A stretch of 64,000 nucleotides of DNA from Psychrobacter sp. NZS113 (GTDB lineage: Bacteria; Pseudomonadota; Gammaproteobacteria; Pseudomonadales; Moraxellaceae): NCBI RefSeq assembly GCF_015864825.1, contig NZ_JADYWL010000002.1, positions 186,001-250,000 of the forward strand. Direction: 5' to 3'. Numbering within the stretch: position 1 is the first letter of the stretch; each line of letters opens with the position of its first letter. Positions 35,715 through 45,465 of this stretch are shown here, piece by piece. A program made the translations under genes and the position numbers. Under the pieces are notes generated by a model. That model saw nothing but the letters and a program-made list of their open reading frames with translations. It was not told where the DNA came from and did not search any database.

Positions 35715-37544
35715 ATGATGCAGTATAAAACGCTTGATCGTCTCACACTACAAAATCTAATCAATGCTTACTGTTTTGAAACTGGGCGCGGCGATATTAT
35801 TGCCGTAGAGCAGCAGGATGATATACAGAAGCAGGCCTCACAAAATAAGCCTTTATTAGTGCTAATGCTATTACCTTCGAACACGGTAATGGTCGTACCT
35901 GTCGATAGAGTGAGCCAATTGGGTCAACATCGTTTGGCGGGTACGCCGCTTACATTGAATAAGCAGGTAAGCATACGATCAGACTCGAAACTAGACACGC
36001 AACTGGACGACCCTTTGCAAAACAGCCGATGGATAAAATCCTCTGCTATGAGCCTAGCATCTTTGATTATTGAAGACATTGTGCATCGTTATAAAGACAA
36101 AGCGACGCTAGATGCCAATGGCGTATTAAAACGCTGGATTGAGAGTTATGAAGGGCTACAGACTATTTTAGAGCATCGTAATGATGAGATTGATGACATC
36201 ATTGACTATCAGCAAGACTTTATTCAAACCGAACAAAACCTTATTTACGGTCATGCCATGCATCCTACACCCAAAGGCCGTGCCGGCTTTTATGGTGCCG
36301 AATGGGCGAAGTATGCGCCCGAGACCAGTAGCAAAACCCAGCTGCATTATTGGCTAGTGCATCCCAGCTGCATTGCAGAAGAATTCGTAGATGGCGATAG
36401 TATTACCACAGCGCTCAAATCTAAATTACAAGCTGATATGAGTGGCTATCAGCAGCAACTTGTCGATGAGCATCCAGACTATAAGCTGTTGCCATTGCAC
36501 CCTTGGCAAGCAAGGTTTTTGCAGCAGCAGCCGTGGTATCAAAAACTGCTAGAACAAGGCCAATTGTTTGATTTGGGTGAGCTTGGTTGGCATCTGCATC
36601 CAACGACATCAGTACGCACACTAGCGGCCTTCGATGCGCCTTGGATGTTCAAGTTGTCGTTGTCTGTAGCGATTACCAATTCTGTGCGGATTAACCTGCC
36701 CAAAGAATGTAAACGCGGCATGCATGCCTGCCGAATCTGGCGTAGCGACTATGGTACTCAGCTCAAAACCGAGTACCCTACGATTGCGGTATTGAATGAC
36801 CCTGCTTGGATCGCCTTACGTATTGATGGAAAAATCATTGATGAAACCATCTGTATCTTACGTGACAATCCTTTTACAGAGGATACGCAAGTCACCAATC
36901 TTGCCAGCTTAAGCCAAGACCATCCAACTCGTCTTACCAATCGCTTAGAGACATTGTTTAAGTCTATCCATAAACAGACAGATGTGCCTTTAGAACAGGT
37001 GGCTGTCCAGTGGTTTGACACTTATTTGCAAGTTGGTTTTATACCGCTGATTCATATGTACTATCAGCATGGGATTGGTTTTGAGGTACACCAGCAAAAC
37101 AGTCTCATCGAGCTAACAGACGGCTATCCTACTAAATTCTGGGCCAGAGACAATCAAGGGTTTGGCTATATTGCGGAGTACGCCACGCCGCTCATTGATG
37201 CTTATCCAGAGCTTATTAGCGAAGGAGAGTGCGTTATTCCAGAAGACTTTGCTGACTCAAGATTTGCCTATTATTTAGTTGGCAACAGTATATTTGGCTT
37301 AATCACTGCTATTGCTCGTACTCAACTTGTGAGTGAGGATGCATTAATCACGATGTTTAAAGAGTGTTTAATGGCCTTAGAGCAACAATACCCGCATCGT
37401 TCGTTATTTGACTTGCTGTTACGTAGCCCTACATTGCCGTTCAAGGGCAATCTACTCACCAGACTCTATGCGCTCGATGAGCTGACCGCACCTGTTGAGA
37501 CCCAGTCTATTTATGTCGACATCCCAAACCCTATGATGACGTAG
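35715..37544 (+). CDS. IucA/IucC-family siderophore synthetase (first of three)
   Basis: 609 residues from the ATG at 35715, one base after the decarboxylase stop; a GGGA site lies upstream and an alternative ATG is the next codon. Family motifs: GHAMHPTPKGRAGF (ATP/substrate loop) and LLPLHPWQARF, then YQHGIGFEVHQQNSLIEL near the C-terminus with the conserved Gln-Asn. NIS synthetases join a carboxylate (often citrate) to an amine or hydroxylamine with ATP. Its operon position is that of RhbC. Which bond it makes cannot be read from sequence. Confidence 0.9.
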   Translation: MMQYKTLDRLTLQNLINAYCFETGRGDIIAVEQQDDIQKQASQNKPLLVLMLLPSNTVMVVPVDRVSQLGQHRLAGTPLTLNKQVSIRSDSKLDTQLDDPLQNSRWIKSSAMSLASLIIEDIVHRYKDKATLDANGVLKRWIESYEGLQTILEHRNDEIDDIIDYQQDFIQTEQNLIYGHAMHPTPKGRAGFYGAEWAKYAPETSSKTQLHYWLVHPSCIAEEFVDGDSITTALKSKLQADMSGYQQQLVDEHPDYKLLPLHPWQARFLQQQPWYQKLLEQGQLFDLGELGWHLHPTTSVRTLAAFDAPWMFKLSLSVAITNSVRINLPKECKRGMHACRIWRSDYGTQLKTEYPTIAVLNDPAWIALRIDGKIIDETICILRDNPFTEDTQVTNLASLSQDHPTRLTNRLETLFKSIHKQTDVPLEQVAVQWFDTYLQVGFIPLIHMYYQHGIGFEVHQQNSLIELTDGYPTKFWARDNQGFGYIAEYATPLIDAYPELISEGECVIPEDFADSRFAYYLVGNSIFGLITAIARTQLVSEDALITMFKECLMALEQQYPHRSLFDLLLRSPTLPFKGNLLTRLYALDELTAPVETQSIYVDIPNPMMT

Positions 37545-37646
37545 CACGTCATATTGGAACGACAAAATTAGCACACGATAGAAGTTAGGGTTCGATAGAA
37601 ACGAACACCAGAATTAACGTAACTACCAAATCACTAAGGGGCGACA

Positions 37647-39041
37647 GTGTTAGATATTATTGGGATTGGCGTAGGGCCGTTTAACTTAAGTTTGGCGGCA
37701 TTACTGACAAAGACCGACGTAACCGCCAAGTTTTTTGAGCAAAAGGCTGAGTTTAATTGGCATAAAGGCATGATATTGCCGAGCACCACACTGCAAGTGC
37801 CTTTTATGGCAGACTTGGTGACACTGATAGATCCAACCAGTCCGTATTCTTTTTTGAATTATTTGCATACTCAGCAGCGATTGCTTAAGTTTTACTTTTT
37901 AGAAGAGTTTAAAATTTATCGTAAAGAGTATAACCACTATTGCCAATGGGTAGCTGAGCAGCTAGATAGTTTGAGCTTTGATGCGGCAGTGATAGACGTA
38001 ACGTTTAACGACAGTAATGATGGGTTTGTGGTGACCGTCTGTGAGCAGGGCATTCAAAACACCTATCATGCTAAAAACTTAGTTATAGGCACTGGCACAC
38101 AGGCCACGCTACCACCATCGTTGCAAGACATTGCCAAACAAGCGCCTAACCGCTGTATGCACACCGCCCATTTTGCAGATAATTTTGACTTGGACAGCCT
38201 CAATGCTAGTAGCCTTGATCTGAATAGCACCAAGACAGAAGGCAAACTGACCAAAGTGTTGGTGTTGGGATCTGGGCAATCTTCCGCAGAGGTATATCGA
38301 ACGCTGTTTGATCAACAGTTTGATGGCGATGATAGCACTGATGACGACCCTAAATTTCAGTTAGATTGGATGACTCGCTCGGCAGGGTTTTTCCCTATGG
38401 AGTACTCCCCATTAGGTTTGGAGCATTTTAGCCCTGCGTATACAGACTACTTTTATCATTTAGACTCAGCAACCAAACCTCAAGTCACTGCCAAGCAAGA
38501 CCTGCTCTATAAAGGCATGGGCTTTGAGACCATAAAGGGTATTTATCATCGTCTCTATGAGCGCAGTATCACTAATCAAGATCTGCATTCGACGTTGCTG
38601 TCTAACTGTGAAGTAATTGAAGCAACACTGACAACAATGCTAGAAGATTCAGAGCAGACAGACACTATAAAACTGGTAGGTAGACAGCGTGAACAGAATC
38701 AAGATTTTACTGCTGAGTATGATTGTGTGATTGCTGGTACAGGCTATCGTTACGGTCTGCCTGAGTGCTTAAGTACGCTACTGCCTAGCATCGCACACGA
38801 TGCGTTTGAACAGCCAATCATTGATCGAGACTATGTGCTTAAATATGTACTGACGCATCAAAAAGATATCTCGACTGATGGCAAAATTTTCGTACAAAAT
38901 CAGGAGGTGCATACCCATGGTGTTGGGGCACCAGACTTGGGGCTAGGCGCTTATAGAGCAGGGTGTATCGTCAATCAATTAACAGGTAGGCAGACTTACG
39001 ATACCGAGGCCTTAAAAGTGTTTCAAAATTTTGGCGCGTAG
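37647..39041 (+). CDS. Siderophore amine N-monooxygenase (IucD/PvdA/RhbE-like)
   Basis: 464 residues, start GTG at 37647 after AAGGGG. The FAD-binding motif is IGIGVGPFNLSLAALL, the NADPH-binding motif is VLVLGSGQSSAEVY at about residues 205-219, and the family segment MEYSPLGLEHFSPAYTDYF is present, as is the C-terminal NQEVHTHGVGAPDLGLGAYR. It should hydroxylate the primary amine of 1,3-diaminopropane, preparing it for acylation to a hydroxamate. It is in the same operon as the enzymes that make that amine. Confidence 0.92.
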   Translation: MLDIIGIGVGPFNLSLAALLTKTDVTAKFFEQKAEFNWHKGMILPSTTLQVPFMADLVTLIDPTSPYSFLNYLHTQQRLLKFYFLEEFKIYRKEYNHYCQWVAEQLDSLSFDAAVIDVTFNDSNDGFVVTVCEQGIQNTYHAKNLVIGTGTQATLPPSLQDIAKQAPNRCMHTAHFADNFDLDSLNASSLDLNSTKTEGKLTKVLVLGSGQSSAEVYRTLFDQQFDGDDSTDDDPKFQLDWMTRSAGFFPMEYSPLGLEHFSPAYTDYFYHLDSATKPQVTAKQDLLYKGMGFETIKGIYHRLYERSITNQDLHSTLLSNCEVIEATLTTMLEDSEQTDTIKLVGRQREQNQDFTAEYDCVIAGTGYRYGLPECLSTLLPSIAHDAFEQPIIDRDYVLKYVLTHQKDISTDGKIFVQNQEVHTHGVGAPDLGLGAYRAGCIVNQLTGRQTYDTEALKVFQNFGA

Positions 39042-39121
39042 TGCTTTATAAGACTCATATTTAACAGAAACGATATTAAAAAACATTAACCACATATCAA
39101 AATAATAATTAGGAGCAAGTC

Positions 39122-39724
39122 ATGCCGACCATCACCCAAAACCTACCCGATACTTTTAGTATTGAAGCTTATCAAAAGACGTTTGCATTGAGACCTGTCA
39201 ATTATCCAGAAGACATGCCGCTACTATATAAATGGATGCATGCTGAGCATGTGGTTGATCAGTGGCAGCTACATCTCCCAATGCCGCAGCTAAAAACACA
39301 TTTTGAAAAAATGCTGGCTGATGATCATCAGCGTCTCTACCTTATAATTTGTGATGATAAGCCGATTGGCTATACAGAGATTTATGAAACGGCTCGTGAC
39401 CGCTTGTCTCATTATTATAAAGCCAAGGAGACGGACATGGGTTGGCATATTTTGCTTGGCGATCCAGCGGTGGTTGGTAAGGGCTATCTAAAGCCAACAG
39501 GTATGATGATTACCAAGTTTATATTTGAGCATACTGAGGCCAAAAAAATCGTGGGTGAGCCTGATAGCAAGGTTGAGGTATATCAGTGGGTGGCCGATAG
39601 CTTTGCCTATAGAGTGCAACGTCTGATTGAGATGCCAGAAAAGACCGCCGCCCTGTATTTTTGCAATCGCGATGAGTTTTTGGAATCTAGAGGTTATCTC
39701 AGTTTTTATGGTGCCACTGCTTAA
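39122..39724 (+). CDS. N-hydroxylamine acyltransferase, GNAT family (IucB/RhbD-like)
   Basis: 200 residues. The family pattern is clear: ALRPVNYPEDMPLLYKWMHAEHV at the start, the acceptor-side YTEIYETARDRLSHYY, and the acyl-CoA part with DMGWHILLGDPAVVGKGY and KKIVGEPDSKVEVY. It transfers an acyl group from acyl-CoA to the hydroxylamine made by the preceding enzyme. The acyl chain (acetyl or longer, as in acinetoferrin) cannot be told. AGGAG precedes the ATG and the stop overlaps the next start (TAATG). Confidence 0.9.
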   Translation: MPTITQNLPDTFSIEAYQKTFALRPVNYPEDMPLLYKWMHAEHVVDQWQLHLPMPQLKTHFEKMLADDHQRLYLIICDDKPIGYTEIYETARDRLSHYYKAKETDMGWHILLGDPAVVGKGYLKPTGMMITKFIFEHTEAKKIVGEPDSKVEVYQWVADSFAYRVQRLIEMPEKTAALYFCNRDEFLESRGYLSFYGATA

Positions 39725-41208
39725 TGAGCAACACGTCTATAAAAAAGGTATCTACCAATGAGTCGCCTATAAATGAAGCCTCTAAGAGTAGCAGTCATGG
39801 CTTGACCGACAAACAGGTACAGCAGGTATTACTGACATTACTACTCGGCGGTACGGTCGTCAGCTTTAGTAATAGTGCGCTCAATCCAGCGATTCCTGTC
39901 TTTATGTCTGTATTTGATGTCGACATTGTGATGGGCGGCTGGGTGCTAAATGCCTATGTATTGGCCATGAGTGTGGGGCTGATGCTGAGTGGCTACTTAA
40001 ACAAAAAGTTCCCTTTTAAGCATGTTTATTTGGCGGCAATTTTTGGGTTTATGCTGGGCTCAGCCCTTGGCATGCTAGCATCTAGTATGAGCTTTGTTAT
40101 CATTGCCAGAGCTATACAAGGGCTGAGTGGCGGTCTGATTATTCCACTGTCTATTGGCATGCTGTATCAGATTTATCCGCAGCAGCAGCATGGCAGAGTA
40201 ATGGCGCTATGGGGCATTGTTATTATGATGTCGTTGGCGTTTGGCCCTTTGGTAGGGGCTTATTTGGTTGAGCAGTTCGCGTGGTGGACACTGTTTGCCA
40301 TTACCTTGCCACTCAGTGCGGCGGTCATGGCGATGGTATGGCGCCTAATTCCTGACATACGCTCGCATGATAAAAAAAGCCCTTTCGATACCATCGGATT
40401 TGTCAGTTTGCTTGTTTGGCTGCTTGCGATGATGGTTTGGCTGAGCACGCTAAAGATAGACTTCACTAGTGGATTATTCAGCAGTGACGGCTTCTTAAAG
40501 ATAACCACGTTGGGTTTGTTGTCTGTCGGATTTTTACTGTCCGCGATGGTTTGGTGGGCATATGAGCGTCGTCAGCGTCACCCGTTATTGAACGTGCGCT
40601 TGTTTAACAATAAAACCTATTTGCACAGCAATATCATTAGCATTAGCCAAACAGTCGGTTTGATGCTGTGTCTCTTACTATTGCCTGTTTTGATACAAGA
40701 TGTGATGGGCGAAAGTGCGTTATGGACAGGTATTGTCCTGATGGTCGCGACGCTCATAGCCAGTATCACCACGCATTACGCTGGCAAGATGGTAGATAAG
40801 CAAGGTGCCAGAGGGATTGGCATCGTAGGAATTGCGATTAGTGCACTGTCTACTTTGATGCTGGCATGGTGCTTGTATCAGCCAACACTTTGGCTGTTAA
40901 TGCTAATTATGAGTATGCGCGGTATTGGAGTGGGTTTGGCGTATCTGCCGACCACGACGGTTGGTTTTAGTAGCTTACCCAAAGAATCAGTCACTGAAGG
41001 CGCCGCACTTAATAACATCAGTCGCCGCATCATCTCTACCATATTTATCACGCTGTCCACCCTTTATATAGGCAGTCGAAGTGCGCAGTTATTAGCAGCA
41101 GGTAGTAGCCAAGGTATGGCAAGCTCGATTCAAGAAATACTGGTGGTCATCGCGGTGATTTTATTATTCACGATTCCTTCAGCGTGCAAATTACCACGAT
41201 CCCCATAA
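39724..41208 (+). CDS. MFS exporter of the DHA2 (14-helix) type, siderophore export
   Basis: 494 residues with 14 predicted helices. Motif A-like GYLNKKFPFKHVY and motif C-like LSGGLIIPLSIGMLY are visible, as in EmrB/QacA-type drug:proton antiporters. It is translationally coupled to the acyltransferase gene (overlap TAATG), so it very likely exports the finished siderophore. It is the last gene before a terminator and a second Fur box. Confidence 0.88.
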   Translation: MSNTSIKKVSTNESPINEASKSSSHGLTDKQVQQVLLTLLLGGTVVSFSNSALNPAIPVFMSVFDVDIVMGGWVLNAYVLAMSVGLMLSGYLNKKFPFKHVYLAAIFGFMLGSALGMLASSMSFVIIARAIQGLSGGLIIPLSIGMLYQIYPQQQHGRVMALWGIVIMMSLAFGPLVGAYLVEQFAWWTLFAITLPLSAAVMAMVWRLIPDIRSHDKKSPFDTIGFVSLLVWLLAMMVWLSTLKIDFTSGLFSSDGFLKITTLGLLSVGFLLSAMVWWAYERRQRHPLLNVRLFNNKTYLHSNIISISQTVGLMLCLLLLPVLIQDVMGESALWTGIVLMVATLIASITTHYAGKMVDKQGARGIGIVGIAISALSTLMLAWCLYQPTLWLLMLIMSMRGIGVGLAYLPTTTVGFSSLPKESVTEGAALNNISRRIISTIFITLSTLYIGSRSAQLLAAGSSQGMASSIQEILVVIAVILLFTIPSACKLPRSP

Positions 41209-41210
41209 AC

Positions 41211-41232
41211 AAATACCCCGTATCGGGGTTTA
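41211..41232 (+). terminator. Terminator ending the first siderophore transcription unit
   Basis: ACCCCG (41215-41220) and CGGGGT (41224-41229) with a TAT loop, followed by TTTACTTT. Short but GC-rich. Confidence 0.7.
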
Positions 41233-41247
41233 CTTTAACTTATTAAC

Positions 41248-41266
41248 GTAAATAATTATCATTCGC
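41248..41266 (+). promoter_or_regulatory. Second Fur box
   Basis: Thirteen of 19 positions match the Fur consensus around AATTATCATT. It precedes the second siderophore synthetase group by about 65 bases and follows a terminator, so a separate iron-repressed promoter is likely. Confidence 0.7.
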
Positions 41267-41328
41267 TTTATATACATCTAAATTTATACTTTTATTTGAT
41301 TCAATTTTCAGACAGGAAACTTATATCT

Positions 41329-43287
41329 ATGTTCAAGCATCTAGCAAACTCTACCAAAAACAATAATAGCCATCATAGTACTGACGTTACTTGTGCGACT
41401 AAACCGTGGCAAGCACCTGTTAATTCTCAAATTATGGCACGCGCTGAGCAACGGGTGATTAAGCAATTACTACAAGCATTACTATATGAAAATATCATTG
41501 AGTTTGAATTTGAAAGTGCGAATAACGCTCATGACAGTGCTGATAGTGAGACTCTGCTGAATTTTGTTATCAAGGCAGGTGATGATGTCAGTTATACCGC
41601 GCAAGGTTATGTTCATTATAGTTTTGACATCATCCGTTTTAATGAGCTAAATGTGCAGCGAGTGGTTAACGGTGCTGCTCAAGATGTCATTCTTGAGCAT
41701 GTAATCAGTGATATCTTGCTCAATATTGAAGGTGCAGAGCTCAAAGACAGCTTTATCAAAGAGCTGTGCCATACCTTAGTGAATGAAACACAATCTCAGA
41801 TACTGATGTCTAATATACCTGTGCCTATTGATACGCTCACTTATGAGCAACTCGAAGGCTATTTGACGGCAGGGCATCCTTATCATCCGTGTTTTAAGTC
41901 TCGTATTGGTTTTGATTTGCAAGATAACTATGACTATGGCCCAGAGTTTGATCAAAACATCGGCGTGGTGTGGTTAGCAGTCAAAAAAGAGCTACTGGTG
42001 AGCAATACCACTACTGGTATCGATATAAATGAATGGGTGAAAGATTATGTGGGTGCTGATGAATTTGATGCACTCAATGCCAAACTCACAAAAGTACTTA
42101 CAATCACAAATAAGCAAGACGAAGGTACAGCTAGTCATGAAGTAGACGAGACGGCTAATAATTATTGCCTAATACCTGCACATCCTTGGCAATGGCAAAA
42201 TACCTTAATTCAAGCATTACAACCATTAATTGCCACGCAAGAAGTTATCTACTTGGGTAGTGCAGGTCATCAGTACCGCGCTCAGCAGTCTATTCGCTCA
42301 CTGACGATGCTTGGTAATAGCGATGACAATGGTAACAATGACGTCAATAATAATAAAGCCTACTTAAAGCTGAGTATGCATCTGATTAATACCTCAAGCA
42401 CGCGAATACTAGCAAAGCATACCGTGATGAATGCGGCTGTTGTCACCACTTGGTTAAATCAACTGATTGCAGATGACAAGACTGCTCAAGCATTACCCAT
42501 TGCGTTTTTAGGTGAGACCGTTGGCGTTAGTCTAGACCATGAGGCGCTACGCACACGTGGCTACCAGCATCCAAATATGTATGGCGGGCTAGCTGCGATT
42601 TGGCGAGAAAACGTGAACCAGTATCTATCAAAAGGTCAAACAGCATTTCCGCTCAATGGTGTGAGCTATGTCAATGCTGATGGCTCGCATTTAATAGCAC
42701 CTTGGCTTGACAAATATGGTGTAGATACATGGATTGCGCAGTTGATTAAGGTCACTGTCACCCCTTTATTACATATCCTATTTGGTTATGGTGTGGCATT
42801 AGAGTGCCATGCGCAAAACATCGTCTTGGTACATGAAGATGGTTATCCTGTAAAAATATTACTAAAAGATTTGCATGATGGGGTTCGCTATTCACCTGAG
42901 CACTTAACCCAACAACACTTGCGTCCAGATTTTTATAGCTTGCCACCTGCACATGCAGCCTTAAATAGAGGCTCGTTCATCGAGACCGAAGATACAGATG
43001 GCATTCGTGATATGACGGTTGCTTGCTTATTCTTTGTGGCGTTGTCAGACATCGCAATTTTTATGCAGACGCATTATCACTATTCTGAAGTGGCGTTTTG
43101 GCAACAGGTCGCTGACTGCGTGACCGACTATCAAACCTCTCATCCAGAGCATCAAGTACGGTTCGACTTGTTTGATGTATTCGCTGAACAAACGCGCATT
43201 GAGTCATTGGCTAAGCGCCGATTATTCGGAGATAAAGCATTCCCGATTAAATACATCAACAACCCATTGTTTAAAAGTCAGGGGTAA
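41329..43287 (+). CDS. IucA/IucC-family siderophore synthetase (second of three)
   Basis: 652 residues from ATG 41329 with AGGAAA upstream; an upstream in-frame TTG has no support. The motifs are GHPYHPCFKSRIGFDLQDN and PAHPWQWQ, the most canonical of the three. The C-terminal part has FGYGVALECHAQNIVLVHEDG and KDLHDGVRYS, also family standard, resembling IucC/RhbF more than the first synthetase. The N-terminal 25 residues are polar and variable. It is the first gene of a second transcription unit and is followed by the third synthetase after 4 bases. Confidence 0.9.
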   Translation: MFKHLANSTKNNNSHHSTDVTCATKPWQAPVNSQIMARAEQRVIKQLLQALLYENIIEFEFESANNAHDSADSETLLNFVIKAGDDVSYTAQGYVHYSFDIIRFNELNVQRVVNGAAQDVILEHVISDILLNIEGAELKDSFIKELCHTLVNETQSQILMSNIPVPIDTLTYEQLEGYLTAGHPYHPCFKSRIGFDLQDNYDYGPEFDQNIGVVWLAVKKELLVSNTTTGIDINEWVKDYVGADEFDALNAKLTKVLTITNKQDEGTASHEVDETANNYCLIPAHPWQWQNTLIQALQPLIATQEVIYLGSAGHQYRAQQSIRSLTMLGNSDDNGNNDVNNNKAYLKLSMHLINTSSTRILAKHTVMNAAVVTTWLNQLIADDKTAQALPIAFLGETVGVSLDHEALRTRGYQHPNMYGGLAAIWRENVNQYLSKGQTAFPLNGVSYVNADGSHLIAPWLDKYGVDTWIAQLIKVTVTPLLHILFGYGVALECHAQNIVLVHEDGYPVKILLKDLHDGVRYSPEHLTQQHLRPDFYSLPPAHAALNRGSFIETEDTDGIRDMTVACLFFVALSDIAIFMQTHYHYSEVAFWQQVADCVTDYQTSHPEHQVRFDLFDVFAEQTRIESLAKRRLFGDKAFPIKYINNPLFKSQG

Positions 43288-43291
43288 GACG

Positions 43292-45388
43292 ATGCATACA
43301 TTATTTCCTGTGCAGAATTCTGCGAAAAATGGCCACCTTGATGCAAATCCTGATTCAGATGTCGAGGCTGTTCAATGGTCGCTGATTAACCATTTGGTAG
43401 AGTGTTTCTTATTAGAGCAGTGGGTGGATGAGCACCTTATTCAAGTGAAAACCACCACTGAGTACTTGGCAAATCATCAAACGTCACAAGCTCAAGATGC
43501 GCATCAATTTTTAGCGTCGCTACCACAGCAGTATCAAGACTTCTTTGACCAAGATAACTCATTGATAGTGATGAAACTGGAACAAGATAGACAGTTATTA
43601 CTATTGGTAGAGCCTGCTTACGCTTCACAGTGGCGACTGTCTAAATCCTGTCTGCCTGTCGTACATAACAAGCATCATGTAGATAGCGCTTTGCTAGAGC
43701 CAGTAAGCTCAGCACAGCACTTGTTAGACATCTTTTTATCAATGATGGATAGTGCCGCATTATCTGATGTTGGTGTCTTAAAGCTAAAAGAGAGCTTAGA
43801 GGCTTCTTTTATAGCTCAGCAACAGTCATCATTGGCAAACATCACAATGGCAGTTTGTCAGTATCCGCATTGGCATCAAACCTTGATTGCAGCGGAGCAG
43901 TGGGCCTCACTGATGGATCGTCCGTTTCATCCACTAGCTAAAGGCAAGTTAGGCTTTACTTCACAAGAATACCAACGTTATATGGCAGAGTTTAATCAGC
44001 CTATCACGCTGGTATGGGTCGCCATTGCCAAAAGCCATCTCATGGTAGCAGATCATTTCAAAGACAAGACAATACAAAATCCAGCGGCCTACCTTTTGGA
44101 CGCTACGCAGCAGCAGAAGTTGATGCGAGAGCTAGATGACAAAGGCATAGCGGATACGCACATTGCGATGCCCGTACACCCTTGGCAAATGACTCATGTG
44201 GTTGATGACATGTATGCCGATGATCTTGCCAGTGGCACAGTTGTCGCCCTGACTTTTGAAGCGCTTATCACTTATGCCAGCTCATCCATGCGCAGTATGT
44301 TAATTGATACGGATACACCAAATAGCATTAAGCTACCTATAGGTGTATACGCACTGAACTCAAAACGCTACTTGCCAGCCCTAAAGCTAATTAATGGTGA
44401 AAAAAACCAAGCCATATTGATGCAGGCAAGAAAGTTAGATCCGGTACTATCAGCACAGCTACGGTTATGGGATGAGCGCCTATGGTGGGGTTATATGTCT
44501 CCGTCTCATCTACATGATAAAAGCGCTATTAATCCTTATTTTTATCAAGAAAAACCCACGCATTTAGGCGCGATGCTACGTCAATTACCAGTAGATCTGT
44601 GTGACGATACGATTCAACTGTTACCCATGGCAAGCCTGGGTATGTTGGTTTACAAGCAGGGTGTCAGCCATCACATTTTTGATGGCATTGTTCAGGAGGG
44701 TATTGATAGTACTACCCAGAATAGTAGCCAAAACAGTGCTCAAGACAGCTTTCAAGAAGGCTCGCCACAGAATAAAAAACTCGCTGTCATAGCGTGCTTT
44801 AAGAATCTTTGTGATGTGTTTTTGGGGACGATGCTGCGCTGCTTACGCCTAGGGTTTGCGCCTGAGATGCACGGGCAAAATATTGTTATCGTATTAAAGG
44901 ATAATCGTTTTACGAGTCTGTTATTGCGTGACCATGACTCCGTACGTATCTATCTACCATGGCTGGCACGTCATCAAATAGCAGATCCTGAATATCTAAG
45001 CCCACCAGATTTTAAAAATCGTCTATATCGAGAGACGCCGCAAGCGCTGATATTTTATCTACAGTCGCTAGGGTTACTGGTTAATCTTCGAGCGATTATC
45101 GAGTCATTGGTTGAGCGCTATCATATCAATGAAGAGACTCTGTGGCACGAGGCAATGACCAGTATTGAGGAGTCCTTGGTGACTATCGATTTTGATGACG
45201 ATCAACGTCAGATACTTCGTGATGAGCTTTTGAGCAATTCACATTATCCGCATAAAACATTGCTACTGCCTGTGATTGCCCGTGGTTCTGACCCTCATGG
45301 CAGTATGCCAGCTGGAGAAAGCAAAACGATCAATCCGTTCAAGCGTGTTAAAAAATCAGCTAGCCAACGAACCCATTTAACTAACTAA
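43292..45388 (+). CDS. IucA/IucC-family siderophore synthetase (third of three)
   Basis: 698 residues from the ATG at 43292, with AGGGG before it and the previous stop 5 bases upstream; an open extension overlapping the previous gene is disregarded. Motif 1 is altered (LMDRPFHPLAKGKLGF, Asp in place of the usual Gly), motif 2 is MPVHPWQM. It has an internal Ser/Gln-rich insertion (about residues 470-490) and a C-terminal extension, both unusual. FAPEMHGQNIVIVL and LLLRDHDSVRIYL are the conserved C-terminal parts. Its presence as a third synthetase implies a product with an added group compared with schizokinen. Confidence 0.88.
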   Translation: MHTLFPVQNSAKNGHLDANPDSDVEAVQWSLINHLVECFLLEQWVDEHLIQVKTTTEYLANHQTSQAQDAHQFLASLPQQYQDFFDQDNSLIVMKLEQDRQLLLLVEPAYASQWRLSKSCLPVVHNKHHVDSALLEPVSSAQHLLDIFLSMMDSAALSDVGVLKLKESLEASFIAQQQSSLANITMAVCQYPHWHQTLIAAEQWASLMDRPFHPLAKGKLGFTSQEYQRYMAEFNQPITLVWVAIAKSHLMVADHFKDKTIQNPAAYLLDATQQQKLMRELDDKGIADTHIAMPVHPWQMTHVVDDMYADDLASGTVVALTFEALITYASSSMRSMLIDTDTPNSIKLPIGVYALNSKRYLPALKLINGEKNQAILMQARKLDPVLSAQLRLWDERLWWGYMSPSHLHDKSAINPYFYQEKPTHLGAMLRQLPVDLCDDTIQLLPMASLGMLVYKQGVSHHIFDGIVQEGIDSTTQNSSQNSAQDSFQEGSPQNKKLAVIACFKNLCDVFLGTMLRCLRLGFAPEMHGQNIVIVLKDNRFTSLLLRDHDSVRIYLPWLARHQIADPEYLSPPDFKNRLYRETPQALIFYLQSLGLLVNLRAIIESLVERYHINEETLWHEAMTSIEESLVTIDFDDDQRQILRDELLSNSHYPHKTLLLPVIARGSDPHGSMPAGESKTINPFKRVKKSASQRTHLTN

Positions 45389-45465
45389 TAGCTACTTAGC
45401 AATTAGCAATGCGATAAAAGTTATCGAGAAACAAAAAAGCTAAAAAGTGCGATAGTGAGAACATT

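Noticed and set aside
41329..45388. One fused double synthetase broken by a frameshift
   Set aside because: Each of the two proteins has both family motifs and a full C-terminal part, and the second has its own ribosome site, so they are separate genes.
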